From contig WLOR01000043.1 in assembly GCA_009699165.1 (NCBI GenBank), positions 1 to 12,154 on the forward strand: a stretch of DNA of 12,154 bases, in the 5' to 3' direction. This DNA comes from Actinomycetota bacterium (GTDB taxonomy: Bacteria; Actinomycetota; Actinomycetes; Nanopelagicales; Nanopelagicaceae). This document shows, in pieces, positions 1 through 7,712 of the stretch. The first letter of the stretch is position 1, and each line of letters begins with the position of its first letter. The position numbers were made by a program, and so were the translations under genes. Under the pieces are notes generated by a model that had not been told where the DNA came from, did not search any database, and was given only the letters and a program-made list of their open reading frames with translations.

Positions 1-1467
1 ATCGTTCCAGCTATCGGAACCGTTACTGCTGTTATTGGAATCTTCCTAACAAAACTACGCAGCACTGATAAATCGGCAATGACCGCAATTAACCGCTCAT
101 TCTTCATGTCGGCGATTATTAGTGCAGGTTTAACTGCCCTTGCTACATTTACTTACTTACCATCTGATTTCAAACTTCTTACAGGTTTATCAAAAGAAGC
201 AATGGATGCTGCGGGAAATACCAACCCACGCGTCCTAGCAATCGGTGCAGTATTAATCGGTATTGCACTTGCTGCAGCGATCCAAGTTCTTACAGGCTAC
301 TTCACAGAGACAGGTAAGCGTCCAGTTAACGACGTTGCTGCCTCATCTGAAACAGGCGCAGCAACTGTAATTTTGGCAGGTATCTCTGTTGGTTTTGAAT
401 CAGCTGTTTACTCTGCAATTTTGATTGCAGCAGCAGTGTTTGGGGCATTCCTCCTTGGTGGTGGAAGCATTGTTCTATCTCTTCTAGCAATTGCGCTCGC
501 AGGTACAGGCTTGCTGACCACTGTTGGTGTAATCGTTGCAATGGATACATTTGGTCCAATTTCAGATAATGCACAAGGCATCGCTGAAATGTCTGGCGAT
601 GTTGAGGGCGAAGGCTCGAAGATTCTCACAAGCCTTGACGCTGTTGGTAACACAACAAAGGCCATCACTAAGGGAATTGCTATCGCAACTGCAGTTTTGG
701 CTGCAACAGCACTGTTCGGCGCATTCACAGATGCAATCAAGCAGGCAGTTATCGATGCAGGAAAGACTGCAGGCTCACTTGCACTTGAATACCAAGGTGT
801 TCTCGATGTTGCTAACCCACGTAACTTGGTCGGACTAATAATCGGAGCGGCAGTTGTCTTCTTGTTCTCAGGCCTTGCAGTTAATGCCGTTTCTCGAGCA
901 GCTGGCGCAGTTGTTGTAGAAGTGCGTAAGCAGTTCATCGAACATCCAGGAATTATGAAGGGTACAGAAAAGCCTGACTATGGTCGTGTTGTTGATATCT
1001 GTACTCGTGATTCATTACGCGAACTTGCAACACCAGGTTTGCTAGCAGTAATGGCTCCCATCGCAGTTGGCTTCGGTCTTGGCGTGGGCGCACTTGGTGC
1101 ATACCTTGCAGGCGCAATCGGTACAGGTACATTGATGGCGGTCTTCTTATCTAACTCAGGCGGAGCTTGGGATAACGCAAAGAAGATGGTTGAAGATGGA
1201 CATCATGGTGGAAAAAACAGTGATGCGCACGCGGCAACAATCATCGGTGACACCGTTGGAGATCCATTTAAAGATACAGCTGGCCCAGCGATTAACCCAC
1301 TCATCAAGGTTATGAACTTGGTCGGCCTGTTAATCACTCCAGCTATCGTTTCACTTGCCCTTGGCGGAAGCACAACAACCAGCACATTAATCGGCATCGG
1401 CGCAACCCTTGTCATTATCGCTGCGTTGATTCGCAACCGTCGTCAAGCAACAGCGATTCTGAACTAA
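1..1467 (+). CDS. hppA: K+-independent H+-translocating membrane pyrophosphatase, C-terminal part (5' end outside window)
   Basis: This is the C-terminal 488 residues of a membrane-bound pyrophosphatase, which hydrolyses cytoplasmic PPi and pumps protons across the membrane. The frame is open from base 1, so the ATG at 79 is internal. Hydrophobic, Ala/Gly/Val-rich segments alternate with conserved catalytic loops. Visible motifs are DTFGPISDNAQGIAEM (541-588), GNTTKAITKG (646-675), NSGGAWDNAKK (about 1153-1185) and GDTVGDPFKDTAGPAINP (1246-1299); these carry the Asp/Lys/Asn ligands for Mg-PPi. The upstream DNVGDNVGD substrate motif must lie before the window. Lys in GNTTK (658-660) and Thr at 667-669 mark the K+-independent, proton-pumping subfamily; K+-dependent enzymes have Ala at that Lys position. 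The stop is followed after 21 bases by topA, with no terminator visible between them. Family and ion class are near certain; the N-terminus is not visible. Confidence 0.97.
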   Translation: MVPAIGTVTAVIGIFLTKLRSTDKSAMTAINRSFFMSAIISAGLTALATFTYLPSDFKLLTGLSKEAMDAAGNTNPRVLAIGAVLIGIALAAAIQVLTGYFTETGKRPVNDVAASSETGAATVILAGISVGFESAVYSAILIAAAVFGAFLLGGGSIVLSLLAIALAGTGLLTTVGVIVAMDTFGPISDNAQGIAEMSGDVEGEGSKILTSLDAVGNTTKAITKGIAIATAVLAATALFGAFTDAIKQAVIDAGKTAGSLALEYQGVLDVANPRNLVGLIIGAAVVFLFSGLAVNAVSRAAGAVVVEVRKQFIEHPGIMKGTEKPDYGRVVDICTRDSLRELATPGLLAVMAPIAVGFGLGVGALGAYLAGAIGTGTLMAVFLSNSGGAWDNAKKMVEDGHHGGKNSDAHAATIIGDTVGDPFKDTAGPAINPLIKVMNLVGLLITPAIVSLALGGSTTTSTLIGIGATLVIIAALIRNRRQATAILN

Positions 1468-1480
1468 GCAATCTCTTCTT

Positions 1481-1484
1481 AGGA
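1481..1484 (+). promoter_or_regulatory. Ribosome binding site of topA
   Basis: An AGGA core lies four bases before the ATG at 1489, inside the 21-base gap after hppA. The spacing is short, but this is one of the clearer Shine-Dalgarno-like sequences in the window and it supports the ATG at 1489 as the topA start. Confidence 0.6.
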
Positions 1485-1488
1485 ATTA

Positions 1489-4272
1489 ATGGCTAAAGCA
1501 AAGACCGACCTGATCAAGCTGGTGATTGTTGAATCACCAGCAAAGGCCAGAAAAATTGGAAGCTACCTCGGCGACGGTTACGTCGTCGAGGCTAGCGTCG
1601 GTCATATCCGTGACCTTCCGCAACGGGCTGCCGATATTCCGAAAGAGTTTAAAAAAATCGCTTGGGCAAAAGAGGGCGTGGATATCGAAAATGATTTCGC
1701 ACCTCTGTATGTAATCAACCCAGATAAAAAAGCGAAAGTTGCCGAACTAAAAGAGTTGATGAAAAACGCCGAAGAGTTGATTTTGGCGACAGACGAGGAC
1801 CGCGAAGGCGAAGCTATCGCCTGGCATCTAGTAGAAGTCTTACAACCTAAAGTCCCTATCAAGCGGATGGTTTTCAACGAAATCACAAAAGAGGCGATTC
1901 AATCTGCAGTTGAAAATACTCGTGATTTGGATTATCACCTCATCGATGCACAAGAAACTCGTCGCGTATTAGATCGCTTGTTTGGCTATCGCCTTTCTCC
2001 AGTTTTATGGAAGAAAGTTATGCCTCGCATCTCTGCAGGTCGAGTGCAATCAGTAGCAACTCGTTTAATCGTTGAAAAAGAGCGCGAACGCATGGCCTTT
2101 ATCTCATCTGCATGGTGGGATTTAGCTGCAGTCACAGCGCTAGGTTTTAATGCTCGCTTGCTCGAAGTAGAGGGAAAGAAAGTTGCAGCTACTTCAGATT
2201 TCGGTGCAGATGGTGCTGTGAAGGAAAAGTCACTCGCCAACATCCTCTTACTTGATGAAACAAGTGCACGGCACTTAGTCGAAAGTCTTTCAGCTTCGCC
2301 ATTAATTGTTAAATCAATGGATGAAAGCCCGCGAACCGAGCGTCCAAAGCCACCTTTTACAACTTCAACGATGCAACAGGATGCAGGTAGCCGATTGGGT
2401 TGGGGCGCACAGATCACTATGCGAATCGCACAACGGCTTTATGAAAATGGCTATATCACGTACATGCGTACCGACAGCGTTAACTTATCTGGCCAGGCAA
2501 TCACCGCTGCTCGCAATGCTGCAAAATCTTTGTACGGAGCTGACCATGTTGCCGATACTGCGCGAACATATCTTGGCAAGACAAAGAACGCTCAAGAGGC
2601 TCACGAAGCGATTCGCCCTGCCGGAGAGGTTTTCAAGACGCCAGGTGAGCTAGCGCCAGAGCTTTCTCGTGATGAGTTTGCATTGTATGACTTGATTTGG
2701 AAACGCACCGTTGCATCACAAATGGCAGATGCTAAGAAAATGCAGATGCGCGTGGACTTTGATGCACAGACAAATGATGGCAAGGCAACTATTTTTCGTG
2801 CTAACGGATCGGTGATTACATTTCCTGGATTCTTAGCTGCCTATGATGACATTGTCACAGAGGAAAATAAAGATGAAGAGAGTGAAGATAAAAGACTTCC
2901 AGCGATGACTTTGGGACAAAGTGTAAAAGTTAATGAGTACACATGTGAAGGCCATGAAACTAAACCACCTGCCCGTTATACCGAGCCAACACTTGTAAAG
3001 AAGTTAGAAGAGTTAGGCATTGGCCGGCCATCTACTTTTGCATCGATTATTCAAACTATTCAAGATCGTGGATACGTTTACAAACGTGGTCGTGCGTTGG
3101 TGCCAACTTTTCTTGCATTTTCAGTAACTGGCTTACTTGAAACACATTTTACGAAGTTGGTCGATTACGAATTCACTGCCAGCATGGAAGAAGATTTAGA
3201 TAAAATCGCTACAGGTGAGGCTGGACGCGTTGATTGGTTGCGTGATTTCTTTTACGGAGTCGATGGCCAACCAGGACTCAATGAACTTTCTGCAGACCTT
3301 GGTGTCATTGATGCGCGCGCAACAAACACAATGAACCTATCTGACACTATTGAAATCCGTGTAGGAAGATATGGCGCATATTTACAGCAGAATCTGCCCG
3401 ATGAAGAGCGTAAATTGGCCAATATTCCTGAGTCGCTAGCCCCTGACGAGCTAACACTTGCCAAAGCGATTGAATTATTAGAGGCACCATCAGGTGAGCG
3501 CGAATTAGGCGTTGATCCTGCAACAGGTTTTCCAGTAATTGCAAAGAGCGGCCGATTTGGTCCTTACATCACTGAGGTTTTACCGGTTATAGAGCCCGAG
3601 CTCACTGCATCTGGTAAAAAGAAACGCAAGAAAGCCGATGCGCCAAAAGCCAAGACCGCTTCACTGCTTTCAACAATGACATTAGATACTGTCACGTACG
3701 AAGACGCGCTACGGCTTTTATCACTTCCACGCACTCTTGGTACTAACTCTGCTGGCGATGAAATTACAGTTCAAAATGGTCGATACGGCCCGTACTTAAA
3801 GGCAGGCGTTGATAGCCGCACACTGACATCTGAGGATCAGTTATTTTCAATGACGTTAGACGAGGCACTCGAGATTTATTCAAAGCCAAAAGAGCGCCGT
3901 CGCGGTGTTGCTAAGCCTCCCGTTAAAGAGCTCGGAATCGATCCAACGAGTGAAAAGCCGTTAATAATAAAAGATGGTCGCTTTGGAATGTACGTGACCG
4001 ATGGTGAAACTAATGCAACATTACGTCGTGGAGATACGGCAGAGGGAATGACTTTAGAGCGCGGCTTAGAGCTTTTAGCTGGACGGCGTGCATGGGAGGC
4101 TGAGAACGGACCTTCTCCTAAGAAATCTCGTAAAAAAGCAGCAAAGGCAGATACAAAGAAATCTGCTCCAACGCTGACTAAAAATACTGTTAAAAAAGGC
4201 AGTGTTAAGAAGGCTGCCAAGAAATCTGCAACAGGAGTCGTTAAAGATAAGTCGGATACCTCTTCGTCATAA
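1489..4272 (+). CDS. topA: DNA topoisomerase I (type IA), actinobacterial form with C-terminal repeats and basic tail
   Basis: This 927-residue enzyme relaxes negative supercoils by single-strand passage through a 5'-phosphotyrosine intermediate. The N-terminal TOPRIM domain opens with LVIVESPAKARKIGSYLG and contains DEDREGEAIAWHL, with metal-binding Asp102 and Asp104. The catalytic tyrosine is Tyr325 in ITYMRTDS; ELGIGRPSTFASII is the conserved motif of the central domain. The C-terminus has no CxxC zinc ribbons of the E. coli kind. Instead it has four topoisomerase C-terminal repeats marked by GR(Y/F)G, near residues 626, 688, 764 and 830, as in Mycobacterium and Streptomyces. It ends in a Lys/Ala-rich tail (about 875-921), a feature that aids DNA binding and processivity in actinobacterial TopA. 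The start is supported by AGGA at 1481. The gene follows hppA closely, and its stop overlaps the next ATG (TAATG), implying co-transcription and coupled translation. Confidence 0.97.
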   Translation: MAKAKTDLIKLVIVESPAKARKIGSYLGDGYVVEASVGHIRDLPQRAADIPKEFKKIAWAKEGVDIENDFAPLYVINPDKKAKVAELKELMKNAEELILATDEDREGEAIAWHLVEVLQPKVPIKRMVFNEITKEAIQSAVENTRDLDYHLIDAQETRRVLDRLFGYRLSPVLWKKVMPRISAGRVQSVATRLIVEKERERMAFISSAWWDLAAVTALGFNARLLEVEGKKVAATSDFGADGAVKEKSLANILLLDETSARHLVESLSASPLIVKSMDESPRTERPKPPFTTSTMQQDAGSRLGWGAQITMRIAQRLYENGYITYMRTDSVNLSGQAITAARNAAKSLYGADHVADTARTYLGKTKNAQEAHEAIRPAGEVFKTPGELAPELSRDEFALYDLIWKRTVASQMADAKKMQMRVDFDAQTNDGKATIFRANGSVITFPGFLAAYDDIVTEENKDEESEDKRLPAMTLGQSVKVNEYTCEGHETKPPARYTEPTLVKKLEELGIGRPSTFASIIQTIQDRGYVYKRGRALVPTFLAFSVTGLLETHFTKLVDYEFTASMEEDLDKIATGEAGRVDWLRDFFYGVDGQPGLNELSADLGVIDARATNTMNLSDTIEIRVGRYGAYLQQNLPDEERKLANIPESLAPDELTLAKAIELLEAPSGERELGVDPATGFPVIAKSGRFGPYITEVLPVIEPELTASGKKKRKKADAPKAKTASLLSTMTLDTVTYEDALRLLSLPRTLGTNSAGDEITVQNGRYGPYLKAGVDSRTLTSEDQLFSMTLDEALEIYSKPKERRRGVAKPPVKELGIDPTSEKPLIIKDGRFGMYVTDGETNATLRRGDTAEGMTLERGLELLAGRRAWEAENGPSPKKSRKKAAKADTKKSAPTLTKNTVKKGSVKKAAKKSATGVVKDKSDTSSS

Positions 4273-5471
4273 TGAAGATATTCCTAATATCGGCGCACGG
4301 CTTTAATTTAATTAAACTGCTTCCGACATTAGAGCCAGAGACAAATGAGATAACGGTTATCGGCTGTCCTAAAAGTATATTTGCCAAGAACGACAAGCAA
4401 TATAGATTCATTCCAATTGGAAATCATGATAATTGCGGAGCATTCACCACTGAATTACTAGCTAATACCGCACTTTTAGAGACTTTAGAGGGTTGGATTA
4501 TCTACGGTGATGATTCGACACTCTACGAAATAGCCCATAGCTCGTTGTCTGCAGAAAGGAAAATTGAAATTCTTCCGATTGGAAGTATTGAAGCACTCTC
4601 TGTAGTTGGTTCAAAGGCCGGATTTACTCAAGTCTCTAATAAATATAAATGGAAAGTCCCGCACAGCCTGGTATGTACATCTCCTGAAGATTTAAAACGC
4701 ACCTCTACCACTTTCGGTTTCCCTTTTTATCTTAAGGCAGATCAGGGTGGTGGCGGCACCCAAGTGCGAAAAATTATCGACTCTGCCGCTCTTGCCGATA
4801 TTCCAGAACACTGGTTTCCAGTAGTTATTCAAGAGGCCATAGAAGGCACTGAATGTGGTCTGGGAGCTTTTTTCTGGTACGGAGAACTGCGTTTTATAGA
4901 TTTTGCCGATCAGCTTGAGGCGACGGAAAAATTAGGCCCTACATATAGGAGGAGAGTCTTTATCCCAGAGAGTTTTGATGCATTAGATTCTCTACAAGAC
5001 ATGGGGCGAGTTCTTGGAATCCATGGTTTTGTAAATGCCTCAACTATGTATGACCCACAGCGTAAGAGTTACTTTATCTTTGAAATGGATATGCGCCCGA
5101 ATGCTTGGCATTTTCTATTTAGTAAACTTGGACACACGATTGGAGAGTTGACTCGTGAAACATCATCTCCTGAGGAGTTTCCACTCCTACCCATAATGCC
5201 CAACGGTTATGTCTATGTGCACATCATCAGCAGACATATTGGTCAGCTTCTTAACAAAAGATTGTGGCGCAAATACTGGTTGCTTGCACTTTCATCTAGG
5301 ACCAAAAAAGCCAACGAGATTGTGATAGATCAGATTTCATTAGGGAGATATGTAGCGATGTTCGCGGTGAAAATCGCCTCAATAGTGTTGCCAGCACGGA
5401 TGATTCAGGCGTTGCGCAAAAAGGGGATCGCCTACACGATTTACCAAGTATTAGCCAAAATCTCGCGATAA
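4272..5471 (+). CDS. ATP-grasp domain protein of unknown substrate
   Basis: This 399-residue protein has the layout of an ATP-grasp ligase, a family that uses ATP to make an acyl-phosphate and join a carboxylate to an amine or other nucleophile. Residues 1-110 look like a Rossmann-type pre-ATP-grasp domain. The glycine-rich ATP loop follows in GFPFYLKADQGGGGTQV, with Lys155 and Gly159-162. The metal/phosphate motif is FEMDMRPNAW, with Glu271, Asp273, Arg275 and Asn277. Residues 310-399 are not recognisable as part of the fold and end in a hydrophobic and basic segment (about 355-399) that may associate with the membrane. Its ATG overlaps the topA stop by one base with no strong ribosome site, so it is probably translated by coupling to topA. 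A gap of 54 bases separates it from the kinase fusion. GC is about 40% in 4321-4680, below topA, then about 45% in 4681-5100. It is not part of the usual topA-tmk core, so I infer an accessory gene. The substrate cannot be told from the sequence; related ATP-grasp proteins occur in peptide, sugar and surface-polymer pathways. Confidence 0.75.
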   Translation: MKIFLISAHGFNLIKLLPTLEPETNEITVIGCPKSIFAKNDKQYRFIPIGNHDNCGAFTTELLANTALLETLEGWIIYGDDSTLYEIAHSSLSAERKIEILPIGSIEALSVVGSKAGFTQVSNKYKWKVPHSLVCTSPEDLKRTSTTFGFPFYLKADQGGGGTQVRKIIDSAALADIPEHWFPVVIQEAIEGTECGLGAFFWYGELRFIDFADQLEATEKLGPTYRRRVFIPESFDALDSLQDMGRVLGIHGFVNASTMYDPQRKSYFIFEMDMRPNAWHFLFSKLGHTIGELTRETSSPEEFPLLPIMPNGYVYVHIISRHIGQLLNKRLWRKYWLLALSSRTKKANEIVIDQISLGRYVAMFAVKIASIVLPARMIQALRKKGIAYTIYQVLAKISR

Positions 5472-5484
5472 ACGCGGTATTTAT

Positions 5485-5507
5485 AGCCTTTTAGCCACAC
5501 CAAGGCT
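5485..5507 (+). repeat. Short inverted repeat before the MFS-tmk gene
   Basis: AGCCTT (5485-5490) and AAGGCT (5502-5507) form a perfect 6-bp stem with an 11-base loop in the 54-base gap between the ATP-grasp gene and the kinase fusion. There is no T-run after it, so it is not a standard intrinsic terminator. It sits directly next to GGAG (5508-5511), the likely ribosome site of the next gene, and may be chance. Confidence 0.3.
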
Positions 5508-5525
5508 GGAGATAGACTCACCCCC

Positions 5526-7712
5526 ATGTCTAGAAATCTGCCGACACCATCAGCGCCGGCCCAAGATCAGACGCGAGGGGTATTGGCGATTCGGCCATTT
5601 CGAAAACTCTGGAACTCTATGGTTTTTTCCTCTTTAGGTGATTGGCTTGGATTATTAGCGACAACGGCTTTGGCTCAGCAATTATCGGGTGGTGATTATG
5701 CCAAAGCTAACTTTGCGATTGCCGGAGTCTTTATCGCGCGTTTACTCCCCGCGGTATTTCTGGGCCCAATTGCCGGAGTAATCGCCGACCGATTTGATCG
5801 ACGTAAGTTGATGGTTACGTGCGATGTATTACGAACAGCGCTCTATATCTCCATCCCCTTAGCTCATTCATATATGTGGCTATACACAGCGACGATTTTG
5901 GTTGAGTGCGTAACGCTCTTTTGGTCGCCAGCAAAAGAGGCGTCGGTTCCAAACCTAGTTCCCCGAGAAAAATTAGAGTCTGCAAACCAGGTTTCCTTAT
6001 TAGCGGCATACGGTACCGCCCCAATAGCGGCTTTAGTGTTTACATTTCTCTCACTTTTCACAAGTGCCTTTGTCGCATTGATTCCAGGCTTTAGTGCAAC
6101 TGCAGTAGACGTAGCCTTATATGTAAATGCAGCAAGTTTTGCATTTGCGGCATTTACTATTTTTAATCTGCATGAGATTCCAAAAGGTGCAGCTGCTAAA
6201 CATTCGGCCGATGTCGGAATAATGAAATCTCTCATTGAGGGTTGGAAATCTGTAAGTGGCTCAGCGATTATTCGTGGACTTGTCGTTGGAATGGTTGGTG
6301 CATTCATTGCCGCTGGAGCGGTTATTGGTTTAGCACGAACATTCGTTGGTGATCTCGGTGGCGGTGAAGCAGCATATGGAATTTTATTTGGTGCTGTTTT
6401 TACTGGTTTAGCAAGTGGCATCGCTTTTGGCCCAAAGGTGTTCGCTCAATTTTCACGTCGCAGATTATTTGGTGCATCACTTACGATTGCCGGCTTCTTT
6501 CTAGTCCTGCTAGCAGCGATCCCAAACCTAGTTCTAGCCGTTTTTATCGTGATTGCACTGGGAGCATTCAGTGGAATTAGTTGGGTTACAGGTTTCACGA
6601 TGCTTGGCATGGAGGTTCAGAATGATCTCCGCGGCCGCACTTTCGCCTTCGTGCAAAGCCTGATCCGTGTTGTTTTAGTAGCTGTTTTGGCAGTTGCCCC
6701 ACTTATAGCCGCCGCCGTCGGTCAGCATACGTTTAAGTTCCAAAATACACAGATAAGTTACAACGGTGCATCAGTAACAATATTCATCGCCGGATTAATC
6801 GCCACCCTTATTGGTGCAATCTCATATCGACAGATGAAAGATCGGCCAAATGTTTCATTATGGTCAGATATTGCAAATGCTCTAAAAGGAGAACTTGGCA
6901 GCATTACTGGCGCGCCTACCAAAGGAATATTTATTGTCTTTGAAGGTGGCGAAGGAATTGGTAAGTCAACCCAAAGTAGGCTCTTAAAACAATGGCTTGA
7001 GCAAGAAGGCGAAAGCGTTGTCTTATCCCGCGAACCCGGTGGCAGTGATTTAGGTGTTGAGATTCGAAAAATCCTTCTATCGCACTCGACAGGTGAAATC
7101 AGTCCTCGCGCTGAAGCGCTTCTCTATGCAGCAGACCGTGCACACCATGTTTTCTCTGTTATCCGCCCAGCTCTTGCCGCCGGACAAGTTGTCATTAGTG
7201 ATCGCTACTTCGATTCATCAATCGCATATCAAGGAGCAGGGCGAATTTTAGAGCCAGGTGAGGTCGCTCGAATCTCTCGATGGGCCACTGAATCACTTTT
7301 CCCAACGCTGACAGTCATCATTGATCTACCAGCAGAGATTGGCTTGGCTCGCTTAAAGAGCAAAGATCGCTTGGAATCTCAACCGCTAGCCTTCCATGAG
7401 AGAGTGCGTCAAGAGTTTTTACAGTTGGCACTGCTTGATCCTGAAAGATATTTTATTGTCGATGGCAATCAATCGATTGAAGATATACATACCGATGTGA
7501 TCGAGCGAGTCAGTCAGATTCAAACTTTAAAGCGCAACGCCCGCGAAGATCGAGGTAATTTGCTACTCCGTCCAATTCGAGCAGTAAATAAGGCAGTTAG
7601 ATCGACTGCATCTAAAACCTCAACAAGTGCGACTAATGCAGTTCGAAGTGTCACAAAGAAATCTCCAGCTAAAAAGAAAACGGCTACAAAGAAAACGGCT
7701 ACAAAGAAGTGA
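5526..7712 (+). CDS. tmk: MFS transporter-thymidylate kinase fusion protein (dTMP kinase)
   Basis: This 728-residue protein has two parts. Residues 25-437 are a major facilitator-like membrane domain with about ten to twelve hydrophobic segments and the loop motif ADRFDRRK (Asp88 to Lys94). After a short linker, residues 466-660 are thymidylate kinase, which phosphorylates dTMP to dTDP with ATP. The kinase shows the P-loop GGEGIGKS (474-481), SREPGGSDLG for substrate binding, and DRYFDSSIAYQGAGR from Asp559. A C-terminal tail (about 682-728) is rich in Lys, Ala, Ser and Thr and ends in a duplicated KTATK unit. MFS-kinase fusions of this type are known from Streptomyces and other actinobacteria, so the fusion is an established family feature; what the membrane part transports, if anything, is unknown. 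The ATG at 5526 has GGAG 14 bases upstream, a rather long spacing. The stop overlaps the holB start by four bases, indicating coupled expression with another replication gene. Confidence 0.93.
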   Translation: MSRNLPTPSAPAQDQTRGVLAIRPFRKLWNSMVFSSLGDWLGLLATTALAQQLSGGDYAKANFAIAGVFIARLLPAVFLGPIAGVIADRFDRRKLMVTCDVLRTALYISIPLAHSYMWLYTATILVECVTLFWSPAKEASVPNLVPREKLESANQVSLLAAYGTAPIAALVFTFLSLFTSAFVALIPGFSATAVDVALYVNAASFAFAAFTIFNLHEIPKGAAAKHSADVGIMKSLIEGWKSVSGSAIIRGLVVGMVGAFIAAGAVIGLARTFVGDLGGGEAAYGILFGAVFTGLASGIAFGPKVFAQFSRRRLFGASLTIAGFFLVLLAAIPNLVLAVFIVIALGAFSGISWVTGFTMLGMEVQNDLRGRTFAFVQSLIRVVLVAVLAVAPLIAAAVGQHTFKFQNTQISYNGASVTIFIAGLIATLIGAISYRQMKDRPNVSLWSDIANALKGELGSITGAPTKGIFIVFEGGEGIGKSTQSRLLKQWLEQEGESVVLSREPGGSDLGVEIRKILLSHSTGEISPRAEALLYAADRAHHVFSVIRPALAAGQVVISDRYFDSSIAYQGAGRILEPGEVARISRWATESLFPTLTVIIDLPAEIGLARLKSKDRLESQPLAFHERVRQEFLQLALLDPERYFIVDGNQSIEDIHTDVIERVSQIQTLKRNAREDRGNLLLRPIRAVNKAVRSTASKTSTSATNAVRSVTKKSPAKKKTATKKTATKK
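7677..7706 (+). repeat. Two exact tandem copies of a 15-base unit at the end of tmk
   Basis: The unit AAAACGGCTACAAAG occurs twice in a row, in frame, encoding KTATK-KTATK just before the final Lys and the stop. It extends the basic tail of the kinase. Exact identity of the copies suggests a recent duplication by replication slippage, so copy number may differ between strains. Confidence 0.85.

Noticed and set aside
408..938. Minus-strand open frame of 176 codons opposite hppA
   Set aside because: It lies wholly inside the well-conserved pyrophosphatase coding region, is low in complexity and shows no recognisable domain; it is a shadow of the + strand codon pattern.
5864..6421. Minus-strand open frame of 185 codons opposite the MFS domain
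   Set aside because: It mirrors the Ala/Gly/Val-rich membrane segments of the + strand gene and has no motif or ribosome site of its own.
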